The notes: a model not told the origin generated them from the letters alone. DNA of 64,000 nucleotides from Pyrodictiaceae archaeon (GCA_027036135.1 JALVSY010000016.1:124001-188000); one strand, 5' to 3'. Positions 46,754-57,825 are shown, counted from the stretch's first letter. Translations and numbers: made by a program.

Positions 46754-47980
46754 TTAGCCTTTATGAGCCGCTGCTGCAACTATTTTTATCACGTCGTTGT
46801 CCTGTAGCTCGTAGTCCTCGCCTACACGTGTCTTTGTCTTAGCATTGATGGCGTATAGGAATGTTTTCCCAAGATCCGTGTGCACCATGTATGCTAGCTG
46901 CCTTGCAGTTGTCCCCTTTGGCACGAGGTATGCATCGGGTAGGATTCTACCCTTGCTATCAGTGAACTTGTGTATATCCTCGACAGGGTAAACCACTATC
47001 ATCTCTAGTAGCTCAAAGAAAGTCTTGTTGATTACCTCTTGAACGCCCGTTGAGCCCCATTTCCGTAGTACATGCTCACGTATATACTCTAGTGCCTGCA
47101 ACTGTTTCCTACTCAGCTTGTTCTCGTTGATTATCTCGAAGTCAGGGTCGCCGGGGAGGTATCTTATGAGCCCAGCTCTTGCTGCTCTTCGAAGAGCTAG
47201 CTCAGCAGCAGCACTTGTAGGCACGACTGGGTAGCTAAGCTCTTTCCTGAGCCGCTTAATGCCCTCCTCTGCGCCTGGTAGATCGGCCTTGTTGGCGGCT
47301 ATTATCATTGGTTTTGCGAGGCGCAATCCCCTAGCAAGGTTCCTTAGATCTTCGCGGCTCCAGCTAGTTATAGGCTTCCTTGATAAATCAGCGTATTCCA
47401 GTGCCTTCTCAACGTGGTATCGTCGAATGCTTAGCCCGCTAAGCCTCTGAGTTAGGGCCTCGACAACGTTTTGCCCGGTTGTTGAAACCTTCATGGCGAA
47501 GCGGTCCCAGTCATTGAGTATTATGCTATAGATCCATTCCTCTATCTCGTTCTCTAGCCACCTAACCTCTTCTACCGGGTCATAAGTGCCTGGTGGCACC
47601 GGGTTGCCCTGTGCATCCGTTGAGCCAGACGCATCAACTATCAATATGATAGCGTCTGCTCTGCGAATAGAGTCCAGGAACTTGTTACCCAGTCCTTTAC
47701 CCTCGTGAGCACCGGGTATGAGACCGGGAGTATCAATTATCTTCACGGGGATGAATCTCCACCCATCAATACAGTATCCCGAGGCCGGATCGCAGCGAGG
47801 AAGACCGAGCTCCACGTGTACACAGCGCTTACGTACATACCCTACACCAGTATTAGGCTCAAGCGTAACGAACGGCCTATTACCTAGCTCGACAGAGGCA
47901 AGTGTCGCTGCAGCGAAGAACGTTGATTTACCAACGTTTGTCTTACCTACTAGCCCTGCTAGCCTTTCTGGCGGAGGCAA
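46754..47980 (-). CDS. YchF-type (Obg-family) GTP/ATPase
   Basis: VGKTNVGKSTFFAAAT, IIDTPGLIPGAHEGKGLGNKFLDSIR, C-terminal TGS-like. Confidence 0.93.
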   Translation of the reverse strand: MPPPERLAGLVGKTNVGKSTFFAAATLASVELGNRPFVTLEPNTGVGYVRKRCVHVELGLPRCDPASGYCIDGWRFIPVKIIDTPGLIPGAHEGKGLGNKFLDSIRRADAIILIVDASGSTDAQGNPVPPGTYDPVEEVRWLENEIEEWIYSIILNDWDRFAMKVSTTGQNVVEALTQRLSGLSIRRYHVEKALEYADLSRKPITSWSREDLRNLARGLRLAKPMIIAANKADLPGAEEGIKRLRKELSYPVVPTSAAAELALRRAARAGLIRYLPGDPDFEIINENKLSRKQLQALEYIREHVLRKWGSTGVQEVINKTFFELLEMIVVYPVEDIHKFTDSKGRILPDAYLVPKGTTARQLAYMVHTDLGKTFLYAINAKTKTRVGEDYELQDNDVIKIVAAAAHKG

Positions 47981-48165
47981 GGACTTCCCACCTATACCAT
48001 CTTCTAGAGCGAGGCCTGGGTCAACAAAAATAGTATCTTGTGCCCACTCTGCTACGCTACATGGATGTAATGCTTCATCGACATTGCTTGAAGAAGTCGT
48101 CCTCGCTAGCGCAGGGTTGAGATTGTAAAAAAGAACTGTAATATATCGCAGTAGACGAGGTAGAG

Positions 48166-48594
48166 TTAGTAATCGCCTACTATTTCTTCGTCGCTGAAGA
48201 AGACCTTGTACTCCCTCTCGAACGACTCCTTGCTGTCACTCGCGTGTATCACGTTGGCTCCTATGTCCAGTGCGAAGTCGCCGCGAATAGTGCCTGGTGG
48301 TGCCTGCCTGCCGTCAGTCGGGCCTATCATTAGTCTTACCACGTTTATAGCGCTGTCACCTTCTAGTATCATTGCGACCACGGGGCCGCTTGTAACAAAG
48401 TTGACAAGTTCCTCGAAGAAGGGCTTCCCCTTGTGGACCTCGTAGAGTTTCTCGGCTTCTTCTCTGCTCAGCCACTTCATCTTGAGCGCCTTTATCTTCA
48501 AGCCTTTTCTCTCGAAACGGGCTATTATCTCGCCAACGAGGCCCCTCTTAACACCATCCGGTTTTATCATGACGAAGGTCTTTTCAACCGCCAC
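48166..48594 (-). CDS. ndk: Nucleoside-diphosphate kinase
   Basis: [28 protein letters not shown]. Confidence 0.97.
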   Translation of the reverse strand: MAVEKTFVMIKPDGVKRGLVGEIIARFERKGLKIKALKMKWLSREEAEKLYEVHKGKPFFEELVNFVTSGPVVAMILEGDSAINVVRLMIGPTDGRQAPPGTIRGDFALDIGANVIHASDSKESFEREYKVFFSDEEIVGDY

Positions 48595-48729
48595 GCCTTA
48601 TCCTCCTCCTGCCGAGGAGCTTGGTTATTGCCCTAGGACTTGTAAACTCTTATGCCGCTCCACGGGACTAGGCAGGCGCGAAAGCTGAATATCTAGGGCC
48701 TTATTGCTAGTCCTATCGGGCAGCAAGCA

Positions 48730-49614
48730 ATGACCGTGGGCGTTATAGGTCTGGGGCGGATGGGCTCAGCGGTTGCTCGGCGTTTAGCCGAGAAGGGCTT
48801 TGAGCTAGTTCTGTGGACGCGGGATCGGGAGAAACTAGGGAAAGTGGCAAAGGAGCTTGGTGCTGAGGCTGCTTCTTCTCCCCGGGAGGTCGCCGAGAAA
48901 GCGGATGATACTCACATAGTGGTTAGTGATGATCATGCACTCTACGGGGTAGTTACTGGCCCGGAGGGTGTTCTTGGTGCCCAGGAGCCAACAACGATAA
49001 TTAACCAGGTAACATGCACTATTAAGGCATCAACGAGCATCGCTGAGATGACCTCTAGCAAGGGATTCGGGTACGTAGAGGCTCCTATAATTGGTGGGCC
49101 TAGAACCGTTGAGCGGGGCGAGGCTATTATACCTTGTAGTGGTGAGGAGGAGGCTTGTGGTACAGAGAGCCTACTTGCTCTTGGCTCTGTGGTGTATCTT
49201 GGTCATCCACCCAAGGCTCTTGCAGCGAAACTTGGCTTCAACCACGTGTTCTTGGGGATAGTTAGTGCTCTTGCCGATGCATTCGCGTTGGCTGAGGCCT
49301 ATGGTATTGAATGGGAGAACTACGTTAACCTAGTTCTATCGAAGACCTGGCTCCGGGGCATAGTTGAGCGCTACGGTGATAGGCTACGACTAGGGGGAAA
49401 GACTAGTTTTGCTTCCAAGCTAGCAGCTAAGGATGCACGATACGTTGCTGAGGCGCTTGCAGAACTAGGACTCGATGCAAGCCTAGCAGCCGCAATAACT
49501 AATCACTATGCAGCAATGATTAGGGAGGGCTACGGCGATGCTGACTACCCATCAGTGGCAGGGTTCTTCGCCATGCTTGGCCGCAAGCTAAGGGAGGGCA
49601 AGGCAAAGAACTAG
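48730..49614 (+). CDS. NAD(P)-dependent 3-hydroxyisobutyrate dehydrogenase-like oxidoreductase
   Basis: VGVIGLGRMGSAVARRL, GYVEAPIIGGP. Confidence 0.9.
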   Translation: MTVGVIGLGRMGSAVARRLAEKGFELVLWTRDREKLGKVAKELGAEAASSPREVAEKADDTHIVVSDDHALYGVVTGPEGVLGAQEPTTIINQVTCTIKASTSIAEMTSSKGFGYVEAPIIGGPRTVERGEAIIPCSGEEEACGTESLLALGSVVYLGHPPKALAAKLGFNHVFLGIVSALADAFALAEAYGIEWENYVNLVLSKTWLRGIVERYGDRLRLGGKTSFASKLAAKDARYVAEALAELGLDASLAAAITNHYAAMIREGYGDADYPSVAGFFAMLGRKLREGKAKN

Positions 49615-49660
49615 TACCCACGATGCACCATTCTCGTCGGGCAATGGGTGCACCGAGCGA

Positions 49661-50533
49661 ATGAATAATACAAGCCTACTGGGCTTAGCCGCTATTATAG
49701 CTACTACTCTCTCATGGAGCCTAGCCCCGGTCTTTATTAGCAGAGCATCTAGCCGGAAGAGACTAGACCCAGTAGTGTTTAATGCTGCTCGAATGCTCTT
49801 CGCAATGCTGATACTGGTTCCTCTCGCATACCTAGCCGAGGGATTCCCCTATAAGACTCCGTGGCTTAGCCCAGAGTTCGAGGCTGGTGTATGGATTGGC
49901 GGTGTCTTTAGCACTGTTGTCGGGGACACTCTCTTCGTCTACAGCGTTAGCGTTGTTGGTGCAAGTATAGCTCTACCAGTCTCCTACCTTTTCATAATAT
50001 GGAGCGCTCTCTACGACTACCTAACCGGGTCTATTGGTAGCCGAGTCCTAGTAGCTGCTGGTCTCGCATTCCTAGGTGTGTGGCTTGTAGCCCAAGACAG
50101 TACTAGCAAGGACAAAGGACCAGGAATTGTTCCCAGAGCCATACTTGCTGCTATTGGCACCTCACTCGTATGGGCTGTTAGCATGTATGCCTATAAGCTA
50201 GCCATGAGTGTTAGCGGCGAGTACTCTGTAGCCGCTGCGCGTTCTATAGCAACTGTGCTGGTCTTGTCACCGTATGTGGCTAGAATAAGAGAGCTTAGAG
50301 GTGTATTGCTTGATACTTTTCTCAGTTCGTTCTTTGGCTACTTCTTTGGGACAATTACGTTCCTAGTAGCCCTAGGACTGCTGCCTGCGAGTATAGTTGG
50401 AATCGGCATAGCCCTAACACCCTTTGTTACTCAGCTATTATCTATTCCGCTGGCCCGCGAGAAACCTGGCCTCACAACAATAATAGGTGGACTGCTGCTA
50501 GGCATAGCGATAGCACTTACAGGGACCCATTAG
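49661..50533 (+). CDS. EamA/DMT-family transporter
   Basis: Multi-TM duplicated EamA-like architecture. Confidence 0.88.
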   Translation: MNNTSLLGLAAIIATTLSWSLAPVFISRASSRKRLDPVVFNAARMLFAMLILVPLAYLAEGFPYKTPWLSPEFEAGVWIGGVFSTVVGDTLFVYSVSVVGASIALPVSYLFIIWSALYDYLTGSIGSRVLVAAGLAFLGVWLVAQDSTSKDKGPGIVPRAILAAIGTSLVWAVSMYAYKLAMSVSGEYSVAAARSIATVLVLSPYVARIRELRGVLLDTFLSSFFGYFFGTITFLVALGLLPASIVGIGIALTPFVTQLLSIPLAREKPGLTTIIGGLLLGIAIALTGTH

Positions 50534-50609
50534 CGGAGAGCAAGGCTGAGGGCATTACTATAGCTAGGATGTTGGCCAGGTATGGAACAAAATCCTTTAT
50601 GGTGACTGC

Positions 50610-50795
50610 TTAGTGCCGGAGTGGTGTATACTTCTTTGTCCACTTGAGCTTCCTCGGGTCTCTCTTCATCTTCCATAGCTTGAAGCACTTACTGCTACAG
50701 AACCAGAGCACTGTACCATCATTCCTAACGTACATGAGCCCTGTGCCGGGCTCTATCTCGCGGCCACAATATGCACACGTATGTACTATGGGCAT
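50610..50795 (-). CDS. rpl24e: 50S ribosomal protein L24e
   Basis: [50 protein letters not shown]. Confidence 0.97.
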   Translation of the reverse strand: MPIVHTCAYCGREIEPGTGLMYVRNDGTVLWFCSSKCFKLWKMKRDPRKLKWTKKYTPLRH

Positions 50796-50801
50796 GGCTT
50801 A

Positions 50802-51071
50802 TTACCTCCTCCTACCTAGTTTACGTGCCTCACGCTCAGTCTCACGTAGTATAACTATGTCTCCCAGCCTGACCGGACCTAGGACATTACGCGTAAGTAC
50901 TCTACCCTTATCCCTACCCTCAAGTACTCTTACGCGTACCTGTATGACCTCGCCATGTACGCCAGTACGCCCTATGATCTGTATGACTTCTGCAGGGAAC
51001 CCTATCTCCTCTATTATATTGAAGTCTTTTCGCTCGCCGCTCTTCTGGCTCAAAGCGTACCCCAGCGACAC
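50802..51071 (-). CDS. rps28e: 30S ribosomal protein S28e
   Basis: [51 protein letters not shown]. Confidence 0.97.
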   Translation of the reverse strand: MSLGYALSQKSGERKDFNIIEEIGFPAEVIQIIGRTGVHGEVIQVRVRVLEGRDKGRVLTRNVLGPVRLGDIVILRETEREARKLGRRR

Positions 51072-51138
51072 GAGTAACTAGTGGGGCCTTTAAGAAGCTC
51101 GCCCTAGTCTCTCGCCAAGCACCCGGGGGCTGAGAAAG

Positions 51139-51867
51139 GTGCGCGAGCTAGCAGAGACAATTTTGTCAAAGGCAGGGCTACGCGATGCTCAGAGACTATT
51201 AATATCGCCTAGGAGGATCCTAGCAACACTATACGCGTTCTCGATATGCAATAGACTAAGCGATTGCTCCTCTGCCACGGGAGCTATAGCCGGTCTTTAC
51301 ATAGAAGCGTTGATTGAAGGAGAGCAGCTTGATACTAGCAGGCTTCCAAGCCATATCCGTGTACATGTTGAGAGAGCACTAAGCGAGGTAGAGGACGCTG
51401 CGCTACGAGCACCTACCTCGCTTTACGCGCAGGTAGGCCTTGACGCGGACTTGCTTGCCAGGATGGGTGCCGTCTCGCTACTCAGCAGGGGACTTGTCAC
51501 GAGGCTTAGGGATTTCTTCGCGTTGTTTGCTGAGGCTCTTAGCTACGCCTATGCGTCTGACTACATAGTGTACACGAAGCCTGCGAAGAGCCTTATCCAG
51601 GTACTCAAGCCCCATACAATAGCTATGGCTAAGTGGGCCATAGAGGAGCTGTCATCATTGGGGATAAGTGCATCAATAAAAGCTGAGAGGACAGCTGGAG
51701 GCCTAGTAGCCTACATCGATATACATGAGTGCTTGGGCTCACGTGTCTCGAAGCTTGCATCCGTTAAGCCTACTAACAACTGTATATTGTACCGACTAAA
51801 CTACGAGTGCGCACTCGGCACAATAGAGTATGAATTATGTATACCGGAGTCTACGAGAACACGCTGA
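51139..51867 (+). CDS. Hypothetical protein
   Basis: 242 aa intact ORF between S28e and L7Ae, opposite strand, no recognised family. Confidence 0.6.
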   Translation: MRELAETILSKAGLRDAQRLLISPRRILATLYAFSICNRLSDCSSATGAIAGLYIEALIEGEQLDTSRLPSHIRVHVERALSEVEDAALRAPTSLYAQVGLDADLLARMGAVSLLSRGLVTRLRDFFALFAEALSYAYASDYIVYTKPAKSLIQVLKPHTIAMAKWAIEELSSLGISASIKAERTAGGLVAYIDIHECLGSRVSKLASVKPTNNCILYRLNYECALGTIEYELCIPESTRTR

Positions 51868-51959
51868 CAAGGGGCTACAAGAGGACAAGACTCGGCCAGA
51901 TATAGTTAAAAAGAAATGATTCTGAAATAATTCTACCATGCCCCGTTTAGGACTTGGTC

Positions 51960-52346
51960 TTAGCTAGTAGCTGCCTTAGTCTTTAGCTCGTTAACTGCCT
52001 TAACTATCTCGTCTACTAGATCCTTTGCCTCACCGGGGTCGATTATGCATGCGCTAGCTGCTGCAACCTCTATTCCTGCAGCCTCGCCTAGTCTCTTCTT
52101 ACTTGGCACGTAGACGTATGGTACCTTCTTCTCCTCACATAGGAGTGGCAGATGAGCTACTATCTCTGGTGGGTCAACATCCTCGGCTATTAGTACTAGC
52201 TTTGCTAAGCCTCTCTCAACGCACTTGGTTGTCTCATTCGTCCCTTTCTTTATCTTACCAGTCTTCCTAGCTATTTCGAGCGCCTTATAGGCCTTCTCGG
52301 CTAGTTCCTCGGGTACCTCGAACCTAACATAGAAGGGCTTGCTCAT
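51960..52346 (-). CDS. rpl7ae: Ribosomal protein L7Ae
   Basis: [52 protein letters not shown]. Confidence 0.98.
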   Translation of the reverse strand: MSKPFYVRFEVPEELAEKAYKALEIARKTGKIKKGTNETTKCVERGLAKLVLIAEDVDPPEIVAHLPLLCEEKKVPYVYVPSKKRLGEAAGIEVAAASACIIDPGEAKDLVDEIVKAVNELKTKAATS

Positions 52347-52445
52347 GGCTCATCCTCCTCCCGGGGCCGGTCGTCGCCCCTCCTCTAGTGAGGGCAACAG
52401 CGCTGCTAGGGGTATAGAAAACTAGCGCAAAACTGGGGAAGAGGC

Positions 52446-54164
52446 TTATTCGTGGGAGAATATCGCCACTATATTCCTTACATTGCCTTCCTCGTCGCTT
52501 TCCACGGCGTCTATTCTCGCGAACCCTATTCTAACGAGTTGTACTACCTCGCCTCTTCTAAGGCTCCTTGCAGCCTCTTCTGCAAAGCCGTGTTCGCGAC
52601 GAAGCTCGAGTCCCTCCGGAACAACTAGTTCGAGTGGAGTAGCGTGTTCTGCTACGACCCACTGTATTATAGGGGCATTATGTTTCCTTGCTTCATCGAG
52701 GCTCCTGCTATGGTATTTAGCCTTTATTGGTTTCTTGCCCGTCTCTATTATTTCTATGTTGAACGCCTCCATGAGCCTAATTACCTTGTTTCTCTCCACT
52801 GCCTCTAAGTCACTACTAGAGACATAGATAGTGGCTTTGGGTCCTCTCACCGTTATTTTCCTCGAGCCTAGCTTGCCGTTGGGATGATATGGTATCTCGA
52901 ATACCTCCTCTTTCCAGGGGATCGCCTCGACGAGTACGGGGACGGGATCTATGACGGCCATGATTCTCTTCGCTTTGGGGTCTATTATTGAGCGGTTAAT
53001 TGCTGCTAGGTTGGCGAAGCTTATGCTAGCATCTGTATATTTGACGCCTACTTCTAGTATTAGTCTTCGTATGGCCTCTGCTGTGAATCCTCTTCGACGG
53101 AGCCCAGCTATTGTAGCGAATCGGGGATCGTCTATTCCGCTAGCTGTGCCTGCTTCGTAGAGCCTTTTGAGCGCGGATTTGCTCATTATGAATCCTTCTA
53201 GTTTTAGTCTCCCAAAGTGTATGACCTCGGGGTATTTCCAGCCAAGGCATCTGTATACGTATTTCTGCTTCTCAGTATTCTGCATATGCTCCTTAGCCCT
53301 AAGTATATGGGTTACGCCCATTAGGTGGTCATCAACGCCTGCTGCCAGGTTATAGGTTGGCCATACAACGTACCTATCGCCGACGAGGGGGTGTGGATGC
53401 TTACCTGTATCAATTATTCTGAAGGCTACCCAGTCACGTATACTTGGATCTGGGTGATTTGGATCAGTCTTGACTCTTAGAACAGCCTCGCCCTCTGCAA
53501 AATGCCCCTCAAGCATCCTGTCCCATAGTTCTAGGTTCTCTTCGATGCCTCGTAGTCTTGGAGGATATTTCTCGAGTAGTCCTTTGTCTCTGTACCTCTT
53601 ATACTCTTGGCCCGGCAAGTCATCTATGTAGGCACAGCCTTTCTTTAATAGCTTCCTAGCTATGTCGTAATAAGTTTTCATTCTCAGGCTCTGTATATAT
53701 TCCTCATCCCACTCTATGCCGAGCCATTTTAGGTCCCGGCGTATAAGCTCGTAAGCCTCTGGTAGCGGCGTCTTGGTTCTTGGGTCTGTGTCCTCGAATC
53801 GTAGTATAAGCTTGCCCTTGTACATAACCTTGTACTCGTGGCTGAGTATTGCTGGCCGTGCATTACCCAGGTGTATTGCGAAGTCAGGGTTAGGCGCAAA
53901 GCGCGTAACTACTTTACCCTCCTCGGCACCCGGTAGCGGTGGTAATGTTTTCTCCCTTTCTTCTTTCTGCTTCCTCGTCTCCATTACCCAGCCGTACTCT
54001 TTCTCCAGTAGCTGTTTTTGCTTCTCTAGAGGAAGACTATTTACCTCCTTGACTATCTCCGCAACTATTCTCGCTACTTCGCGCGCATAGGGCCTGAGAT
54101 CAGGACGAGCAGCCATTATCTTGCCCATAACGGGCCCTGTTGCTGCTCGTCCGCCGTGCTCCAC
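52446..54164 (-). CDS. gltX: Glutamyl-tRNA synthetase
   Basis: VVTRFAPNPDFAIHLGNARPAILSHEY, LRFEDTDPRTK, EGFIMSKSAL. Confidence 0.96.
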   Translation of the reverse strand: MEHGGRAATGPVMGKIMAARPDLRPYAREVARIVAEIVKEVNSLPLEKQKQLLEKEYGWVMETRKQKEEREKTLPPLPGAEEGKVVTRFAPNPDFAIHLGNARPAILSHEYKVMYKGKLILRFEDTDPRTKTPLPEAYELIRRDLKWLGIEWDEEYIQSLRMKTYYDIARKLLKKGCAYIDDLPGQEYKRYRDKGLLEKYPPRLRGIEENLELWDRMLEGHFAEGEAVLRVKTDPNHPDPSIRDWVAFRIIDTGKHPHPLVGDRYVVWPTYNLAAGVDDHLMGVTHILRAKEHMQNTEKQKYVYRCLGWKYPEVIHFGRLKLEGFIMSKSALKRLYEAGTASGIDDPRFATIAGLRRRGFTAEAIRRLILEVGVKYTDASISFANLAAINRSIIDPKAKRIMAVIDPVPVLVEAIPWKEEVFEIPYHPNGKLGSRKITVRGPKATIYVSSSDLEAVERNKVIRLMEAFNIEIIETGKKPIKAKYHSRSLDEARKHNAPIIQWVVAEHATPLELVVPEGLELRREHGFAEEAARSLRRGEVVQLVRIGFARIDAVESDEEGNVRNIVAIFSHE

Positions 54165-54204
54165 GGCATTTAGTAGAGCATAGGCCCTTGCCAGCTTCTT
54201 TACT

Positions 54205-54720
54205 TCATCTACGCTGAATCCTGATATACTTGACCACCTCCTCGGGAGCTATAATTACTATATCCTCTTCTCTCTCGCCTATTGGCGAAGAATATATGTA
54301 AACTACAATACCTGCTACGTGAGTCTTTATTCGCCTCATCTCTCTTTTCCGTGTAAGCACGACTCCGAGCGTGTCCCACTTCTTCACCTTTACTCCTTCA
54401 CAAACTTCCAACGCTACCCTTATGCCCTCAACTGGTATAGGTTCAACAGCTGAGCCGCGTTGAACAAATAGACCCGTATTGTACTCGGGGGGAAGCACTA
54501 CTACGAAGCTCTTAGTGACACGCTTCTCAACAAGGTCTATGAAGTCTATCGTGGATCCGTATACTTGTTTACCGAGACAGATAGCGTCCTTCTCATTGCT
54601 ACACCTATTGGTTACTTTCCCTACACCGTCCCTTATTTCGAGGAAAACGTCGGAGACTACATCTTCTACATAGAGCTGGGGGATTGCATAAGGTGATTTT
54701 ACACAATTTTCTTCAACCAA
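54205..54720 (-). CDS. DUF2118 family protein
   Basis: VKKWDTLGVVLTRKREMRRIKTHVAGIVVYIYSSP. Confidence 0.75.
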   Translation of the reverse strand: MVEENCVKSPYAIPQLYVEDVVSDVFLEIRDGVGKVTNRCSNEKDAICLGKQVYGSTIDFIDLVEKRVTKSFVVVLPPEYNTGLFVQRGSAVEPIPVEGIRVALEVCEGVKVKKWDTLGVVLTRKREMRRIKTHVAGIVVYIYSSPIGEREEDIVIIAPEEVVKYIRIQRR

Positions 54721-54812
54721 GGCTGATGCCCGCTAAGAATCAATGTCCGCTTAATTATACTCATATCTCGTAGAGAAAATACATACATTGACTGGGCTCA
54801 CGAGGGACCTAG

Positions 54813-55814
54813 TTACTTTGTCCTAGTAGCGGCGAACTCTGCTAGGTCGACTAGTATTTTCTTCGCCTCGTTATCGGGTAGCACGCTTAGAGCTGCTATA
54901 GCTTTGTCCGCGTATTCTCTTGCCAGCTTCTCTGCATAGTCTATTGCCCCGCTCTTCTTGATTAGGCTTGCTGCTTCTTCGAGTTCTTCTCGGCTAGCTT
55001 GCTTATTGCCGAGAATTGATACGAGTTTCTCCTTCTCATCGCCTTCGAGCTGGTTTAGCGCATATATTATTACTAGTGTCTTTTTGCCCTCCCTAATATC
55101 GCTGTACACTGGCTTTCCTATCTCTTCCTCCTTGCCGGCAACGCCTAGTATGTCGTCTCTGATCTGGAAAGCTATCCCGAGATTGCGGCCATAGAGGGCT
55201 AGGCTTGAGAGTATTGATTCATCCTCGGTAGCTACAAGCCCGCCTAGTATGGCAGATGCCTCGAAGAGGGCACCAGTCTTCTTGTATATCATTTGGAAGT
55301 AGTCATCTATATCGACATCCTCTAGTTGCTCGAACATCATGTCGAGGGCCTGGCCCTCGGCTATGACGGCTGATGCGTGTGCAAGTGTCTTTAGTGCCCG
55401 TGTAATCATGTTATGAGGTATGCCTTTTGCTTCTGCATCGCCTAGAACCTCGAACGCTTTAGCGAACAATAGGTCGCCGGCTGTTATAGCCATTGCTTCT
55501 CCCCATAGCTTGTGCACTGTTGGTACTCCTCTGCGGAACTCATCCCTATCCATTATATCATCGTGTATGAGCGTGAAGTTGTGTACTAGCTCAACTGCTG
55601 CTGCGAAGGGGAGTGCTTTCTCGGCGACCTCCCCCAGGGCCTCGGTGACCGCTATGACTATTGCTGGTCTGAGCCTCTTCCCGCCTGCACGTATAAGGTG
55701 GAGAGCAGCGTTGTATAGGTCGTCGGGCTTGCCCTGTACACGGGCATAGATATAGCCATTTACGAGCCCTGCTACCCTCTCAAGGTACTTTACTATGTGC
55801 TCGGGGAGCTTCAT
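54813..55814 (-). CDS. Polyprenyl (geranylgeranyl/farnesyl) diphosphate synthase
   Basis: AGGKRLRPA, LIHDDIMDRDEFRRGVPTVH, FQIRDDILG. Confidence 0.95.
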   Translation of the reverse strand: MKLPEHIVKYLERVAGLVNGYIYARVQGKPDDLYNAALHLIRAGGKRLRPAIVIAVTEALGEVAEKALPFAAAVELVHNFTLIHDDIMDRDEFRRGVPTVHKLWGEAMAITAGDLLFAKAFEVLGDAEAKGIPHNMITRALKTLAHASAVIAEGQALDMMFEQLEDVDIDDYFQMIYKKTGALFEASAILGGLVATEDESILSSLALYGRNLGIAFQIRDDILGVAGKEEEIGKPVYSDIREGKKTLVIIYALNQLEGDEKEKLVSILGNKQASREELEEAASLIKKSGAIDYAEKLAREYADKAIAALSVLPDNEAKKILVDLAEFAATRTK

Positions 55815-55850
55815 CTAGTACACCTCTATATCCGAATAGATAGGCATTGA

Positions 55851-56987
55851 TTAAGAGGAGCAGCTTCTACCAGGCTCAACTAGTAGTCTTGTACCCCTAA
55901 GATATAACTCTGTATCTATGCCTCTAGCCTCGAGACGCTGCCTAAGAGTAGGGTCTATATCTAGCTCTGTTTTCCTCAACTCGGCTAGTGTACTAGAACC
56001 CGTAAGGAATAACGCTACCCGTAGCTCAAAGACAAGCTGCTCAAGGAAGTCCCTGACCCCTTTTTCTAATCGTTCCCCATAAGCCCTTATCACGGGCAGG
56101 GCTACCCCGGCGATATCCGCTCCGAGAGCTATTGCCTTGGCGACGTCAAGCCCTGTCCTTATACCGCCACTGGCTATTATGCAGGAGTCTGGAGAGGCCC
56201 AGCGCACCTCTATCAGTGCCTGTAAGGTTGGGATCCCCCAGTCAGAGAAGACTCGAGCCCCCCGAGCCAGCTTATCCATACCTCTGGCCTTCGCCCTATA
56301 CATCTCAACCTTGATCCAGCTTGTCCCACCTGCTCCTGAGACATCGAAGAACCTTACTCCTCTACTACGCAGGGCGAGCGCGACTTCATAGCTAAGCCCT
56401 TGCCCCGTCTCCTTCACAATGACAGGCTTATCTAGCTCGGCTACAATATTAGCTATTTTCTCTAATACCCCCCGATACCCAGTGTCGCCTTCCGGCTGAA
56501 ACGCCTCCTGCCCAGCATTGAGGTGTATCGCGACAGCATCGGCATCAATCATTTCTATGGCCTTCCTAACCTCTGCAACGCTATAGCCTTTAACAAGCTG
56601 AGGTGCACCAATATTAGCCACTAGTGGGATTTCTGGGCCGCACCTACGGGCAATACTAAAGGTTGATGCAAGCTCTGGCCTCTCTATTGCTGCCCGCTGG
56701 CTGCCAACACCCATTGCTAGGCCTAGCTCTTGAGCCGCTTTGGCTATCGCGCAATTTATCTCAGCAGCTACCTCGTGGCCCCCCGTCATACCAGTTATCA
56801 TTATCGGTGCTTCTAGCCTCTTACCAAGAAAGCGTATGGATGTATCTACATTCCCTAGATTGATCTCGGGTAGCGCTGTGTGCCGGAGTTCTACGTGCTC
56901 GAAGAGCGTTGTTTTCCAAGCATGCTCGACATCACTGTCAAGCGCTATGCGTATGTGGTCTAGTTTTCGTAAAGGCGTGTGGTTCAT
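55851..56987 (-). CDS. fni: Type 2 isopentenyl-diphosphate delta-isomerase
   Basis: HTALPEINLGNVDTSIRFLGKRLEAPIMITGMTGG, VGSQRAA, VSGAGGTSW. Confidence 0.95.
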   Translation of the reverse strand: MNHTPLRKLDHIRIALDSDVEHAWKTTLFEHVELRHTALPEINLGNVDTSIRFLGKRLEAPIMITGMTGGHEVAAEINCAIAKAAQELGLAMGVGSQRAAIERPELASTFSIARRCGPEIPLVANIGAPQLVKGYSVAEVRKAIEMIDADAVAIHLNAGQEAFQPEGDTGYRGVLEKIANIVAELDKPVIVKETGQGLSYEVALALRSRGVRFFDVSGAGGTSWIKVEMYRAKARGMDKLARGARVFSDWGIPTLQALIEVRWASPDSCIIASGGIRTGLDVAKAIALGADIAGVALPVIRAYGERLEKGVRDFLEQLVFELRVALFLTGSSTLAELRKTELDIDPTLRQRLEARGIDTELYLRGTRLLVEPGRSCSS

Positions 56988-57000
56988 AGCACCGTTTCCT

Positions 57001-57825
57001 CTAAGGCCTTATTACTGTCCCGGGCCCTACTCCCTTTATTGCCCCTATAATTCTTCCCTCTTTGAGGCCATTGACTATCCAGACTTCTCTAATGCTACTA
57101 CACCAGTTTTCTCTTATCGCGTCTAGTTTCCGCCTAATACCCCCGGTCACGTCTACGTGGCTGCTTCCACCAGCATGCTTAGTGGCTAGCTCAAGTTCAT
57201 GTAGTCTCAGCTCGGGGATGGGCTCGCCGCTATCTGTGAGAATGCCGTCAACGTCGCTTACATAGATTACTTTTGTCGCGCCAATGCGGCACCCCATCTC
57301 CATAGCTAGCTCGTCTCCCGACACAATACACCATCCCTCATGGCTCTCGCACGGGTATATGTCGCCATAGGTTAGGGGGACCACGTCCTTGCTGAGAGCT
57401 TGTAGGGCTTGTTGCCAGCTACAATTAGGTTGAAGTCCTCTTGGCGAGCATATCGCGTGCGGCGGGTATATGAGTGAAGGAATCCCGTTGAGCGCGAGTA
57501 CGTCTGCCACTAGTAGAGCAAGCTCGTTCATTGCCGCCGCTACAACGTATAACGCGTGTGCTGCTACCGAGTCATGCTCTCGTTGCTGCGCAGCTGCATA
57601 GTGCCCGTAGCTTCCTCCTCCGAGAACTATTGCTAGCTTTGCTCTTGTGTATATCTCTGCTAGCTCCTTCGCAACTCTGTTCATCGTGCCAAGGCTCGGC
57701 GTGAACGCCTCATCTTTACGCGTTATAATGCTTCCCCCTAGCTTTATAACAAAAATACTACTTCGTCTCCTAGCCTTGCCCCTGGCCTGCATACCCCATA
57801 TACCCTCTGGAGAGATGGAGTCCAT
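57001..57825 (-). CDS. Isopentenyl phosphate kinase (start probably internal, near MQARGK)
   Basis: IFVIKLGGSIITRKDEAFTP, AIVLGGGSYGH, SDVDGILT. Confidence 0.93.
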   Translation of the reverse strand: MDSISPEGIWGMQARGKARRRSSIFVIKLGGSIITRKDEAFTPSLGTMNRVAKELAEIYTRAKLAIVLGGGSYGHYAAAQQREHDSVAAHALYVVAAAMNELALLVADVLALNGIPSLIYPPHAICSPRGLQPNCSWQQALQALSKDVVPLTYGDIYPCESHEGWCIVSGDELAMEMGCRIGATKVIYVSDVDGILTDSGEPIPELRLHELELATKHAGGSSHVDVTGGIRRKLDAIRENWCSSIREVWIVNGLKEGRIIGAIKGVGPGTVIRP

